Shown piece by piece: positions 19,981-31,265 of a stretch of 64,000 nt of DNA. Numbering within the stretch: position 1 is the stretch's first letter; every line of letters begins with the position of its first letter. The position numbers and the translations under genes were made by a program. The notes below the pieces were generated by a model. That model had not been told where the DNA came from and made no database searches. It saw only the letters and a program-made list of their open reading frames with translations. This stretch comes from Nematopogon swammerdamellus (Eukaryota; Arthropoda; Insecta; Lepidoptera; Adelidae): assembly GCA_946902875.1 (NCBI GenBank), contig OX336340.1, positions 1 through 64,000 of the forward strand. Reading direction: 5' to 3'.

Positions 19981-20521
19981 CATCGACATCTATTTTATAG
20001 ATCGAACGTCGTACGATGCAACCTGTGCTAGACGTCGGTACAAGTGTGCGTGCACGCACACGCAGTATTGTGATACGTGACACGATCCCTACGAGGATGC
20101 TATCGCGCGCTCGCCCCCCACCCGCCCGCAGATGACAAGAACGAGCGAGAAAGACGTCATGCGGCGCGTTTGCCGTCTTTCCGGCCACTCCCATCACCAG
20201 AAGGCAAGCGAGAACGAGAACGCGATACCACCGCACCGTCACACGATCCTATCCGTGACAGCATGGCTTCTTAACACGCCATAACATGCTCAGGCGAAAC
20301 AAACAATAACGTTTGTCATTGTCACTCTTTATAACAGCAACCGAGCATGCTGCACACACGCGTCACCGACTCGATACAGACTTGCGTGCGTTCAACACGC
20401 GCCGCACACGCCGTATGAAGCGGCTGTCCGTGAAATCTGCACTATATGCAGGTCTCGTCGAGAACATATTTTTTCGGGAGTGATGTATGGGATGGGCCAA
20501 TCTATAAAATAGATATCAATG
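19981..20521. mobile_element. 541 bp TIR element inserted in a LINE tail
   Basis: Ends are 23-25 bp inverted repeats, catYgaYatctattttatag on each side with two transitions. It splits the family A tail 'gtcgcgcttac-tataaaa': the flanks read gcgcttac at 19973-19980 and ccgcttac at 20522-20529, a 7-8 bp target duplication. The interior is GC-rich with short tandem purine runs (agcgagaaag, aagcgagaacgagaacgcg) and no transposase. The 8 bp duplication suggests hAT, but the end sequence does not settle the superfamily. Confidence 0.8.
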
Positions 20522-20599
20522 CCGCTTACTATAAAAAAAATTAAAAATAAATATAGTGACTATAGCGGACGCACAAATCCATTAGGTGGAATCGGGGCG

Positions 20600-21880
20600 G
20601 CGCATATTTTATTTTTTTTTATTGCTTCCGAACTAGCTGACTCTACCCGAGGTAGAAGCTTCAGGCGCAGTCAATTTCACCCCCGAGGAGGTGCCAGTCC
20701 GGCTTGGAGGTGGACTAATGTCGCTGGGGAAAGCCTATTTACCCGCGATTTGAAGATCCGTGGATTGTAGGAGTGGGGAAAGATATTCCCTGGAAGCCCG
20801 TTCCACACCTTTGCAGTGCGGCACAAGAACAATTTAGAGAATCGTGCAGTTCGAAGGTCCTTTGTGAGTACAGAGTCACCGATGATGCGAATGGCTCGTT
20901 GTTGAATAGAATCCAAGGCTGAAAGAAGGTACTCAGGGGAACCCTCCAAAAGATGACTGCAATATTCCATGATCGGTATTACTTGTGCTTTATAGAGTGG
21001 AAGCAGTTGGACCGGCGTGAAAAATCGCCGACATCGGTAGAGGATCCCTAATTTTCGAGACGCAGTTTCGCCTTGGACTCTATGAACGATCGAAATCCAA
21101 CGTCCCTGGACACCTCCATACCCAGGACGCCCAGACTGCCATCATTGGGGACTTGGCTGCCCTGGAAAGTGGCTTGGATAGGAAACGGATCAGCCTTAGT
21201 AAGAAGGCACAAACTTGCGTCTTAGCCACGTTGAAGTTGACCAAGTTCTCCTTCCCCAAGAGGATACTTTTTCGAGAACCAGGTCAACCCGAGCACCAGT
21301 TTCGCGTCTCGCGTTTGCTGCTGAGGCTTCTCTACCCTTCCAGTCCTTGATGAACCCTTCGTGCACCGTGCTGTCGTCCGCGTAACAATGTTTTTCGCCG
21401 AGCGAGAGCATGTCGTAAATGAATAATAGAAACAGCGTAGGGGAGAGCACGGATCCTTGTGGAACACCAGAATTGATTGAGTAATCGGCCGAGCAGGCAC
21501 CATCAAGCGTGACAAAGATCGACCGATCGCTCAAAAAGCTGGAGATTCAAGTGTACAGTTTTGAAGTGACACCGCAAGCCGGAAGCTTGCTTAGGAGTCC
21601 CCGGTGTCAGACGCGATCGAATGCTTCGGATATATCTAAAGCGACCGCCAGCGATTCTTTGCTTGCGGAAGCCGTATTGCTTGTCGTCGAGGAGTTTAGG
21701 TACGAGTAGTTAGGTATTTAGTTCAGGTACGTCAGGAACGCTGAGTTGACAATAAGCTCCATAACCTTACTCTTGAGTAAGGTTATCGCAATAGGACGAT
21801 AGTTCGATGGGTTCGCTGGGTCCCCCTTCTTGGGGACCGACTGGACTCCAGCAAGAAGTCATTGAACCGGAGGAAAAGGA
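20600..21880 (-). pseudogene. LINE family B copy, RT and C-terminus
   Basis: Minus-strand jockey/CR1-type ORF2. From 21880 downward: a 'PKKGDPANPSNYRPIAI' block, then 'INSGVPQGSVLSPTLF' and 'CYADDST' (21374-21391, RT catalytic box), then 'MEYCSHLLEG' and 'LDSIQQRAIRIIGD' (about 20880-20970), ending with 'NGLPGNIFPHSYNPRIFKSR' and 'LVHLQAGLAPPRG'. The last phrase separates it from family A. Several frameshifts; a second short copy is at 40215-40380. Confidence 0.85.
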
Positions 21881-21984
21881 GCGTTTGAATAGGCGAATAG
21901 GCATCTCATGCTCAAAAATTTTCAAAAAATATTGTTTTTTTTTATTTTCATATGTTGCATTACATTACATACATATACATACAT

Positions 21985-22165
21985 ATACATATCACACACG
22001 CTGAATCCCGATAATCGGGGTAAGCAGAGTAATCGGTGTTGTGCTGCAAGTACTCTGGTCAATTACAGCACAACACCGACCACCACGTTTCGCAAAGTAT
22101 ACGAACAAGATTAAATCGATCAAGCAGCAAGTAAGGCACGAAGACCCACCTGCTGCACGACTCGG
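21985..22165 (+). repeat. Dispersed repeat R1 with 13 bp hairpin
   Basis: The segment 'cgctgaatcccgataatcgg' to 'agacccacctgctgc' recurs at 39653-39840. It contains perfect arms (cggtgttgtgctg / cagcacaacaccg) around a 19-base loop. It is probably part of a non-autonomous transposon. Confidence 0.75.
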
Positions 22166-22339
22166 TGGAAGTACCGTGCCAAGGTGAGAGGTGGCGAGCC
22201 TGTCGCCCTTTAACACGGCATCTTGTCCTTATCCCTTATGTTGCATTATTACTTAAATATTCCCCCCCCCCCCCTCCCTCCATACTACGCTACGCTCGAC
22301 TTATGTGGGGGGAGGGGAGGGAATGGATGAGGTCCCACA

Positions 22340-22777
22340 CTATTCCCCCTCAACTCCCAACCCCCTGCCGACTGTCTTCCGGTGTCCGTGTTGGAAGGGA
22401 ACCCAGCCCCAGCATTTCTTTCGAGACAATGGATACATACCTACTGGGTGCGAGTGGGCTGTACTGGTCTCGCTGTGCGGTGTGGCTGCTGTGGCGGACA
22501 CCTGCTGCGGTTTGGGGGATGCATGCTGCGGTGTGGCGGACGCCCGTCGCGGTGAGACGGACGCCCGTCGCGGTGAGACGGACGCCCGCCGCGGTGTGGC
22601 GGACGCCTGCCGCGGTGTGGCGGACGCCCGCCGCGGTGTGGCGGAAGCCCGCCGCGGTGTGGCGGACGCCCGCCGCGGTGTGGCGGACGCCTGCTGCGGT
22701 GACGCGGCGCCGATGCCGGACGAGGTCGACAGACTGTCGAATGTTGTCAGCAAGCTTCCGGGCGTCGTGGACAGCAA
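22340..22777 (-). other. GC-rich 21 bp minisatellite with open heptad frame
   Basis: About nine tandem 21 bp units at 22490-22695 (gcggtgtggcggacgcccgcc and variants). On the minus strand they read as 'ASATPRR' heptads followed by 'ASVSPRR' versions, in a 145-codon open frame that also holds a duplicated 'STTPGSLL'. The frame is open on the plus strand too. No start, splice or homology evidence shows it is translated, so I list it as a repeat with coding potential. Confidence 0.5.
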
Positions 22778-22859
22778 GCTTCCGGGCGTCGTGGACTGCC
22801 TGCTGGTACAGTACCCACTTTCGGAACCGTGCTCATTCTCACCACTAACAGTTAGTATA

Positions 22860-22892
22860 GTATGAATAGGAGAGTTACTCTCCTATTCATAC
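22860..22892. repeat. 33 bp palindrome
   Basis: Arms of 16 bp (gtatgaataggagagt / actctcctattcatac) with a one-base loop. It would extrude as a tight cruciform; the origin is unknown. Confidence 0.85.
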
Positions 22893-23384
22893 AATTTGTA
22901 CCTGCAATCTCGCTTCTGCACATTCATCACAAACTTTCCTTCGTCTTTGCTTGCTGAAAATATCGAGTACTCCTCCCTCCCTCGCATACGAGTATACGAG
23001 TATACATGCACAGTGCATACGTGTACGTGTCGTGTCGTGTACGAACCTACTGTACGTGTTGCAGCGTTGACAACTTAGGGGTTTCCCCCCCTAAATTTAG
23101 GGGGAAGTTTGGTATTTAGGAGGTTTTTTTGGGGGGGGGGACTATTTATTTAGAGTTTGTAGGGGGAAAATGTACCAAATAAAAAAAATATGTATACAAA
23201 TCGTCATAAGTTTTCATTTAACTTAGCGACTTCTCACTTTATCTTTATGTGAAATGACAAAGAACAATCTTGACAACTTTCGATGGACTTTCAGTGCATT
23301 CAGTCAGTCCAAAGAATTAGACAGTCAGATAAACTCACTTACACGAGGCGTCTTCAAAAAATTCTTTGCTAGAAATCCATACTT

Positions 23385-24786
23385 CCTTTCATAGAAGGGT
23401 TATCGTCTTCCTGAACGCAGCTCGGCAATCGGCCTCACCCATAGTTCATACTTACTTTCACCGAGAAGGTTTATAGTCTCATTGAACGCAGCTCGGCCTT
23501 CGGCCTCGCCCTCAGTTACTTTCTTTCTTCGAGAAGGTTTATAGTCTTCTTGAACGCAGCTAGGCCTACGGCCTCGCCCTCAGTTACTTACTTTCTTCTT
23601 GGAGGTTTATCTTCTTCCTGAACGCAGCTCGGCCTTCGGCCTCGCCCTTAGATAGTTACTTTCACCGAAAAGGTTTATAGTCTTCCTGAACGCAGCTCGG
23701 CCTTCGGCCTCACCCTCAGTTACTTTCTTCAAGAAAGTTTATCGTCTTCCTGAACGCAGCTCGGCCTTCGGCCTCGCCTTCAGTTACTTACTTTCTCCGA
23801 GAAGGTTTATCGGATTCCTGAACGCAGCTAGGCCTTCAGCCTCGCCCTTAGTTAGAAGGAGAAGGTTTATATTCTTCCTGCATGATCGCAGCTCGGCCTT
23901 CGGCCTCGCCCTCAGTTACTTACTTTCTTCGAGAAAGTTTATCGTCTTCTTGAAAGCAGCTCGGCCTCCGGCCTCGCCCTCAGTTACTGACTTTCTTCGA
24001 GAAGGTTTATCGTCTTCCTGAACGCAGCTCGGCTTTCGGCCTCGAGCTTATTTACTTACTTTCACCGAGAAGATTTATAGTCTTCCTGAACGCAACTCGA
24101 CCTTTGGCCTGGCCCTCAGTTACTTACTTTCTTCGAGAAGGCTTATGGTCTTCCTGAACGAAGCTCGGTCTTCGGCCTCGCCCTCAGTTACTTACTTTCA
24201 CCGAGAAGATTTATAGTCTTCCTGAACGCAGCCCGGCCTTCGGCCTCGCCCTCAGTTACTTACTTTCTTCGAGAAGGTTTATCGTCTTCCTGAAGGCATC
24301 TCGGCCTTCGGCCTCGCCCCCAGCTGCTTACTTTCTTCGAGAAGGGTTATCGTCTTCCTGAACGCAGCTCGGCCTTCGGCCTCGACCTTAGTTACTCACT
24401 TTCACCGAGAAGATTTATAGTCTTCCTGAACGCAGCTCGGCCTACGGCCTCGCCCTCAGTTACTTACTTTCTTCGAGAAGGTTTATAATCTTCCTGAACG
24501 CAGATCGGCCTTCGGCCTCGCCCTCAGTTCCTTACTTTCTTCGAGAAGGTTTATCGTCTTCCTGAACGCAGCTTGGCCTTCGGCCTCGCCCTTTGTTACT
24601 TACTTTCTTCGAGAACGTTTATAGTCTTCCTGAAAGCAGCTCGGCCTTCGGCCTCGCCCTCAGTTACTTACTTTCTTCGAGGAGGTTTATCGTGTTCCTG
24701 AACGCAGCTCGGCCTTCGGCCTCGCCCATAATTTACTTACTGTCTTCTTACAAATTTCACGGGAGCGGAGCCGCGGGCTCAGCTAG
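23385..24786 (+). mobile_element. Helitron-like element with about 20 minisatellite units
   Basis: About 20 tandem units of roughly 70 bp, each 'gaaggtttatcgtcttcctg', 'aacgcagctcggccttcggc' and 'ctcgccctcagttacttac'. The array runs into 'aaatttcacgggagcggagc', 'cgcgggctcag' and CTAG followed by T (24783-24787). CTAG before T, preceded by a GC-rich hairpin, is the 3' end of a Helitron. No Rep/helicase is present and I cannot place the 5' TC end. Confidence 0.8.
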
Positions 24787-24789
24787 TAA

Positions 24790-25039
24790 TGAATAATTTA
24801 CCACCGTCTACGTTCACCACTCTATTAAACTTTAAGTAGGTATCGGACAGTAAAGAAATATAAACTTAGTTTTATATTGTAACTGCACCGTGTATTTATG
24901 TGTGTCTAATACAACGAGGTCTAAAAGGTATGATTTCATATTTTTGTGGAGTTAGTGGATAAAATATATACCTACTTAGATTTTTTTTATTGAAAGTTTA
25001 ATTCTAGCTCTGAGCAACCAATAGAAAACTAATGTCTTA
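24790..25039. other. Unassigned spacer
   Basis: AT-rich DNA between the Helitron end and the family A LINE tail. No features seen. Confidence 0.5.
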
Positions 25040-26690
25040 TTTAGTCTATGCATAAGGTGTCTAAAGACGCCTATGGAGGTATGCGAGGGTTGCAAATGCC
25101 ATGCCGGCCTGACAAGATGCCTAATCACACCCTCATGAAGGACGCGAGTTCACGCGAGATAACGCGAGACTGTGACGTGCGACCTACTTGTGGGGACTAT
25201 ATGGACAGAGAGGGAGAGCGTTCCAGAGTTTACCGGTTCTGAAGGAAAGATCTGCAGAACCGGTTGGTTCCGCCGTAAGTCCAGCGAGTAGGAATGCAAT
25301 CCCTGCCCGGTGCACGTGGTGCGGAGGTGGAAAGAGGACGGCGGGATCACGTTAAACAGCTCCTCCGGGCACTCCCCACGGAATAAGCGATAGAACACAA
25401 TTAGGGAGCCGATATTCCTACCAAGTTACAGTGGTTCTAGATCGGGGGACACTTCGGGATCACCCACTAGTAGCACGGCTCGACGCTGGATCGAGTCCAG
25501 AGCAAGCTGGTATTTGGCAGAGCTATCCCACAGATACGAGCAGTACTCCAAGCAGGATCTGCGATTTATACAAAAGCAGATTTTGGTCCCGCGTGTGAAC
25601 GCCGCTCTCTTCGCACTGAAAGCGCAAACTTGTGACTTGAAAGTGTTTAACTCGGCCAAATTACTACGGCTCCATTCGGAAATAGAACAGAGTGTTTGCT
25701 TGAGTTCATACACAAGTCTTCGCCTCTTCTCATCCGCAACATCCCGACTGTATGAAGGATGACTGATGTAGGATCCGTGTAATAATGTAAGTTACCAAGA
25801 GGCTACATATAATTTAAACACTGTGGGTGGCAATACAGTTCCCTGTGGTACTCCGGCATTCACTGACATGGCGTCCGAAGAGCAACCGTCTACTAAGACC
25901 TGAATGATACGCCCATGTAGGAAGTCGGTGACCCAGTCACAGAGGCCAGAAGGAAGTCCGTAAGCCAGAATTTGCTCAAGAGCGACTTGTGCCAAACCCG
26001 GTCAAATGCCTTAGTAATATCGAGGCAATTTGCCAAGAATTCACCATTACCTTTTTGCGATTCCCCCCAAAGGTTAGTGGGGTACGCTAGGAGATCACCA
26101 GCAGATCGTTTTGGCCTGAAGCCGTAATGTCCAACGCTAATGAATGAGGTCATTCGTCTCCAGGTACTGTTCCTTTCACGAGTCATGAGCACAGATGGAC
26201 AATGGACTAACATTGCACTGCACGCAAGTAGTCGAACGACGCATGTGAGCCCAATAGGCGCCGAGCGTCGACTGACGCTGACTCACGAACGTATCGCGTG
26301 AAGCGTCAGCGCCATCGCGTCAAACCGACCAATGATAAGTGTCTTCGTGACTCGTGAAAGCAACTGTACTTCATGAGCTGTGCATTGATAATGAGCTCCA
26401 TCACCTTGCAGAGGAGGAAAGTAATAGCTATAGGTCGGTAGTTTGACGGGTTTGAGCGGCCGCCCTTTTTGGAGTCTGCTTGGACAAACGCAGATTTCCA
26501 GACCACCGGCACACGGCAATTGGAGTAAGAGAGACGGAATAGGCGCGTCAGCGCTGGAGCCAGGTCGGGAGCACCCCTGAATCGGTGGGAAATTAATGCT
26601 GCTCATTGACCTGGAATTCTTGAAGGATCGATCTGGATCAGACAGCACGACGTCAATCCTTTCACCATCTGTGACTCTCCAGCACCACGG
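25040..26690 (-). pseudogene. LINE family A copy, minus strand
   Basis: Reading from 26690 down: linker and start of RT (a 'SNPSNYRPIAITFL' block near 26430), 'YGFRPKRSAGDLLAY' and 'DITKAFDRVWHKSLLSKF' at 25960-26130, then 'LVDGCSSDAMSVNAGVPQG' at 25835-25900, a deletion removing the YADD box, 'CLEYCSYLWD' and 'SIQRRAVLLVGD' at 25450-25560, and the C-terminal block to 25060. Repeated frameshifts and stops make it non-functional. Confidence 0.85.
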
Positions 26691-26811
26691 ATATCTAGCA
26701 CAGCTAGTATAAAAAACAGGTGCGAGGGAACTGTTCTAGGGGGTAGAACAGGGACCACGGCAACACAGTTCTTTTAGAACGGAGTTTTTAGAATGGAACT
26801 TTTGTCAGCAT

Positions 26812-26941
26812 CGGTAGCGCAGTGGTGCGGTCGGTCGACTGTTGTTAAGCAACCGTGAGCGCGGTCAGTACTTGGCGGCTGACCTTGGTTCGGATTCCAC
26901 GTAAAACTGTAGGTCCCTTCCCTTCTAATCTTTTTTTTTTT
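26812..26941 (+). mobile_element. SINE head ending in a T run
   Basis: A-box (tcggtagcgcagtggtgcgg), 5S-like segment ('taagcaaccgtgagcgcggt', 'cagtacttgg', here truncated) and B-box (ggttcggattcc), then 'aggtcccttcccttctaat' and an uninterrupted T tract at 26930-26940. The body is missing. A T run right after the head is a Pol III terminator, so this locus could give a short RNA. It abuts the family A LINE end. Confidence 0.7.
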
Positions 26942-28060
26942 GGAAGCTCGACATATGGCGCCGAGGCACCCATGAGGTGTCTAACGGCGCCCATGGACAT
27001 TCGGTCGTATTCTGGGGTTGCGAATGCCATGCCGGCCTAACAGGTGCCCATTCACGCCCCTCTTGAAGGACCCGAGACTGTACTTGGGGGGAAATATATG
27101 AGCAGGGAGAGCGTTTACCGGTTCTGTAGAGGAAAGATCTGCAGAATCGATTGGTACGCATGCGCGGTAAGTCCAGCGTCTAAGGATGCAATCCCTGCCC
27201 AGTGCACGTGGTGTGTAGAGGGAAAGGGGACGGCGGGATCGCGTTAAACAGCTCCTCCGAGCACTCCCCATGGAGTAAACGATAAAACACACTTAGGGAG
27301 CCGACATCCCTACGGTGTGGCAGTGGTTCTAGATCGCGGGACACTTCGGGGTCACCCACTAGTCGCACGGCTCGACGATGGATCGAGTCCAGAGGCGCAA
27401 GCTGGTATTTGGCAGAGCCATCCCACAGGTGCGAGCAGTACTCCAAGCAAGACCTGATCTGCGATTTATAGAGGAGCAGCTTTTGGTCCGCCGTGAAGTA
27501 CCGTCGCACCATATTGAGTACGCCCAGCTTTTTAGAAGCCAGCTTGGCCTTTCCCTCGATGTGGCGACGAAAGTTGAAGTCGTGCGACAGTTCGACTCCG
27601 AGGACCCCGAGGTGTTCGCTTAATTTAAGCGACGTGGCTTGGAATAGTGGAGCCCCCCCCGCCCCAATCGTCAAGGTTGTGGTTCACCGCAAAGAGAGAT
27701 ACCAGTAAGTCGGCTTTTTCCTTTGCGGAGTGAGCAAGTGAGCCTCCAGGACACTGCAGAGGTGGAAGAGAGAAGCGGCAGAAACTTACTCGACAGACTT
27801 GGCAAGAGACCAGAACTCACGACTCCTATTTGGGTGCTGTTCCAGTCTATCGCCGCCGATTCTGCCGATTTGTTCAAATTTAACCCGGGCAATAGCCCTC
27901 TTGCAGGATCTGGAGAGGCGATTGCATTTCCTCTTCAGTTCGGGCATATTAGGATCACGTCTGGCACGAGCGCGCAACCATGCACGATAAGCTGCGCACT
28001 TAGTGAAGTTGAGTTGTTTGAACATTGTTTTAATTATTTTATTAAACAATGCGGGATGGG
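26942..28060 (-). pseudogene. LINE family A copy with RT core deleted
   Basis: From 28060: 'SRSCKRAIARVKFEQIGRI' and 'FWSLAKSVE' (linker between endonuclease and RT, 27790-28000), 'SLRKGKSRLTGISLCGE' (about 27690-27730), then a jump over the whole RT core to 'LKLSEHLGVLGVELSHDFNF' (27590-27650) and an unusually intact C-terminal frame, 27180-27674, with 'CLEYCSHLWDGSAKYQLA' and 'SVFYRLLHGECSEELF'. It ends with 'MSMGAVRHLMGASAPYVEL' at 26945-26995. This is the best-preserved C-terminal segment of the family here. Confidence 0.85.
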
Positions 28061-28668
28061 TATAGATACTGGCAGGTGGCGGCGGAAGGAGGGGGTGGGA
28101 GGGAGGGGGAGCTTGGTGTATCGATTTATGAACCGCCCTCCCTGAGGAGGGGGCCGTTTAGGGGGGGGGCGTACAAAGTACCTCCAAAAAGAAAGCGAAA
28201 ATGAGAAATGAAGCATATATAACAATGAAGGGAGCAGAAAAAGTTTTTAGTAATTTGCCCCCTCTCCCCCCCCCCTTCTCCCAAAATTGAAATGCATAAA
28301 AAAATCATTAGCTTATTACGATTGCCTCTTCTCCGGCGCTGCGGGAAGTGCAGCCTTGCGTAACAAAGCGCAGGCACCCATGCTCGCATCCGCAGCTTCG
28401 CTTTTTGGGCGTTTCGGGGCAGTGAATTTATTTTTTCCGCAAAGTAACCATGTCTGACCAGTGGGCTGTTAAAATTTTGATACTTTTTTTTCGAAAAGTA
28501 TTGATCCGAACATCCTAAACTACGAATATAACTACCAGCAATTTGCTATCAAACCTGCAATTAACTATATTTCACCCAACAATGCACTTAGCTTTATTAA
28601 CAATTTAATACTCGTAGTTTTATTAACACGGGTTTTTTTTTGTTCGAAGAAAAATGTAGGGTTGGCAA
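28061..28668. other. Unassigned, with G and C runs
   Basis: Contains G-rich tracts at 28080-28165 and C-rich tracts at 28260-28285, then AT-rich sequence. No gene is recognised. It lies just 5' of a possible promoter and first exon. Confidence 0.5.
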
Positions 28669-28671
28669 CGC

Positions 28672-28690
28672 TGACGTCGAGGCTGACGTG
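28672..28690 (+). promoter_or_regulatory. Paired TGACGT (CRE-like) sites
   Basis: TGACGTC at 28672 and TGACGTG at 28684, 40-60 bp upstream of a candidate start codon. TGACGT is the half-site of CREB/ATF-type bZIP factors. This supports a promoter only weakly. Confidence 0.3.
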
Positions 28691-28730
28691 TTGTTCCATC
28701 CACCTTGCATCCACCACCATTTCCGTTTCA

Positions 28731-29143
28731 ATGGTGAGTTCAGTGATTTATTTCGTTCACCCTTAAAAATACACGCGCAACCTACCCTACGAGTATGTGT
28801 ATGTGTGTGAATCTGTTGCGAAATCTCGAAAACAATTTAATTAAAATAATATTGTAACTTTCTTGAGAAAATATTTTCTTGTACTTTTTGAACATGAGTT
28901 TTTCAGGAAATACCTATCTACCTACAGACACGAGATGAGAAGGAAGTACGCACATGGAGAGGTCGGGGCTGCGCGGCCGCGGTTCTAGCGGCTCCCGCGC
29001 CGGCGGCGTCTGCGCGCGCGCCGCCACCGCCTGCGCCGGCAGCGCAGGCATGGGACTGCGCCTCTGCCCCTCCTCCGCCGCCGCCGCCCGCGGCCCTGCG
29101 CACGTGCCTGCACCTACACACTACTGTTCTACTGTATAGATAC
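28731..29143 (+). CDS. Candidate start of a spliced host gene (two exons)
   Basis: An ATG at 28731 is followed at once by a consensus donor (ATG|GTGAGT). An acceptor (gagtttttcag, ending 28906) opens exon 2 at 28907. Joined ATG + exon 2 is open for 79 codons to a second consensus donor, TAC|GTGAGT at 29144, and both exons end in phase 0. Exon 2 begins EIPIYLQTRDEKEVRTW and becomes strongly Ala/Pro-rich with runs of 4 and 7 prolines, then 'LRTCLHLHTTVLLYRY'. The intron is 173 bp. Three well-formed splice signals around an open, GC-rich exon argue for a real or recently real gene. I do not recognise the protein; later exons are not visible. Confidence 0.45.
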
Positions 29144-29190
29144 GTGAGTATCTACGTGAGACCTATAAATAACAACTCACTTTTTATTTG

Positions 29191-29514
29191 AACATAGATA
29201 AGCAAAACACCAACCCACACAATGTTGGTTTCGATCAAAAGAGCACTTTGCTAAAACTGTCACCACTAAATTACTAATTCCAATAAGAACTGAGGTTCTA
29301 ATAATAGCTTAGATGTTATCCTTTTTTACTATTTAATTAATGACAAAAATAAACTTTAGGAAATAGGGGTTTTTCTCGTTTTCATCCATTGGATCCTTTT
29401 GACAAAATTAGTTTTATATGGTGGATCTTTTTATCAAAATAGTTAACTTCTTTCAGTTTTTCAATATTCAAGATATTTTATGGGCTGGAACATAGGTTTT
29501 TAAGTACAGAATAT
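29191..29514. other. Unassigned
   Basis: AT-rich, without recognisable exons or repeats. If the gene at 28.7 kb is real, this would be intron. Confidence 0.5.
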
Positions 29515-29735
29515 ACGGAAGATCACTCGCTCACTACGCAAAAGATAAAGCCGACCTTCTGGTATCTCTTTTTGTAGGGAATTCCCACCTGGATGATGGA
29601 GAAGCTTCTCCTCCATCCATACCTAGGTGTGAGAACTCCACGCCAGAAGTACAGTTCGGACAGAGATCTGTGCGGAAGGAGCTTCTTGCCCTAGACGTCA
29701 GGAAAGCGAGTGGGCCGGACCGAGTGCCTGCATTG
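29515..29735 (+). pseudogene. LINE family A fragment
   Basis: A 220 bp piece matching the family A segment just 5' of the RT core (compare 18300-18520): 'gatcactcgctcactacgca', 'tgtgagaactccacgcca', 'gtgggccggaccgagtgcct'. It stops at 'gcattg', exactly where the LTR-like element begins, so that element either inserted here or was joined here. Confidence 0.8.
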
Positions 29736-30384
29736 TGTAACGATTCCCACCTTATCTCAAATTAATATCATTATTCTTCATCCGTAAAGGTAACGTCAAA
29801 TATTTATCCAGAACTCCACGATACTACGAGTAATCTCTGAAATAAACCCTGGCCTGCGTTTAGAATTCAAGTGATCTCTAGGTAAACTCAAACACATTAC
29901 ATTCGTATACAATGAACTAAGCAGAAATGGGCCCTGTCTCTTCCTCTCTTCAAGGAAGCGTTGTGTAACCGTATCACCCAGCGTACTAACTCAATCCCTA
30001 GCCATTCTATCCTTATCATTGTTCTTCGACTTCTATTCTATTTAAATAGCATTTCCTGCCTAAGCCCGCCTCTCCTACGTCACTATGCCTCCTCCGTCAC
30101 ATTGTAATAGTCTGTGTTCTCTCCTCCAAAATTCTTGTTCTTGAGTAAATGTTTGTGTTCTTCAACCAGTTTATTCCCCTTCGCATAGTCCTGAAGGTGT
30201 GCGGGGTGCGTGGGTGATCCCTATCCTTAACTCTGGAATTCCTACTCTGTTCAACGACTTCTCCTACCGGAAGGAAGACTACCATAGGATTTCTCCTTGA
30301 ACGATCAGACAGGCTAGCACTGATCCCTGAAGTTTAACCCATTCTCGTGGTTCGGATGGAATATTTCTCGCTCATCACCTCCTA

Positions 30385-31265
30385 AGTTTGATACCTCACG
30401 CCCTTGCAGGAGATAGGGGAAACTACTGTAAAGAAATTATCCAACCTTTCTTGGACTTAGCCCCTCAAACCTTATACATACTGGCACTAACATGTCTGCT
30501 GAAATAGAACCTCACGGCCTAGCAGGAGTTAGGGAAAACCTCTGGAAAGAATTTATCTAGCCATTTTTGAATATAGCCTTCTAAAAGTCCACTTCCTTGC
30601 TCTAACAGGTCTTACGAAATGAAATTTCACGGCCTAGCAGGAATTAGAGGAAACCTCTGGAAATAAATTATCTGGCCTTTCTCAAGAATATCCTTCTAAA
30701 CGTCCATTTTCTTGTTCTAACAGGGTTTATGAAATGAAATTTCACGGCCTAGCAGGAATTAGAGGAAACCTCTGGAAAGAAATTATCTAGCCTTTCTCGA
30801 GAATATCCTTTTAAACATCTATTTTCTTGCTCTAACAGGGTTTATGAAGTGAAACATCACAGCCTAGCAGGAGTTAGAGGAAACCTCTGGAAAGAAATTA
30901 TCTAGCCTTTCTCGAGAATATCCTTCTAAACGTCTATTTTCTTGCTCTAACAGGGTTTATGAAATGAAACCTCACCGCCTAGCAGGAGTTAGAGGAAACC
31001 TCTGGAAAGAATTTATCTAGCCATTCTTGAATATAGCCCTCTAAAAGTCCACTTCCTTGCTCTAACAGGTCTTATGAAATGAAATTTCACGGCCTAGCAG
31101 GAATTAGAGGAAACCTCTGGAAAGAAATTATCTAGCCTTTCTCGAGAATATCCTTCTAAACGTCTATTTTCTTGCTCTAACAGGGTTTATGAAATGAAAG
31201 CTACCTACCTAGCAGGAGTTAGAGGAAACCTCTTAAAAGAAATTATCTAGCTTTTCGTGAACCTA
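30385..31265 (-). repeat. About 117 bp tandem repeat, 7-8 units
   Basis: Each unit contains 'cctagcaggagttagaggaa', 'acctctggaaagaaattatc' and 'tctaacagggtttatgaaat'. The right copy of the host element has only about three such units (56480-56850). The array is internal to the LTR-like element. Confidence 0.9.

Noticed and set aside
20077..20274. Small basic ORF inside the 541 bp TIR element
   Set aside because: Open by chance in purine-rich repeats; no transposase motif.
23385..24786. CRISPR-like array
   Set aside because: Contiguous 70 bp minisatellite units with a Helitron end; no spacers.
26812..26910. A tRNA gene
   Set aside because: A and B boxes are present but no cloverleaf or anticodon arm can be drawn, and a 5S-like segment sits between the boxes. 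The same sequence occurs in other SINE copies.
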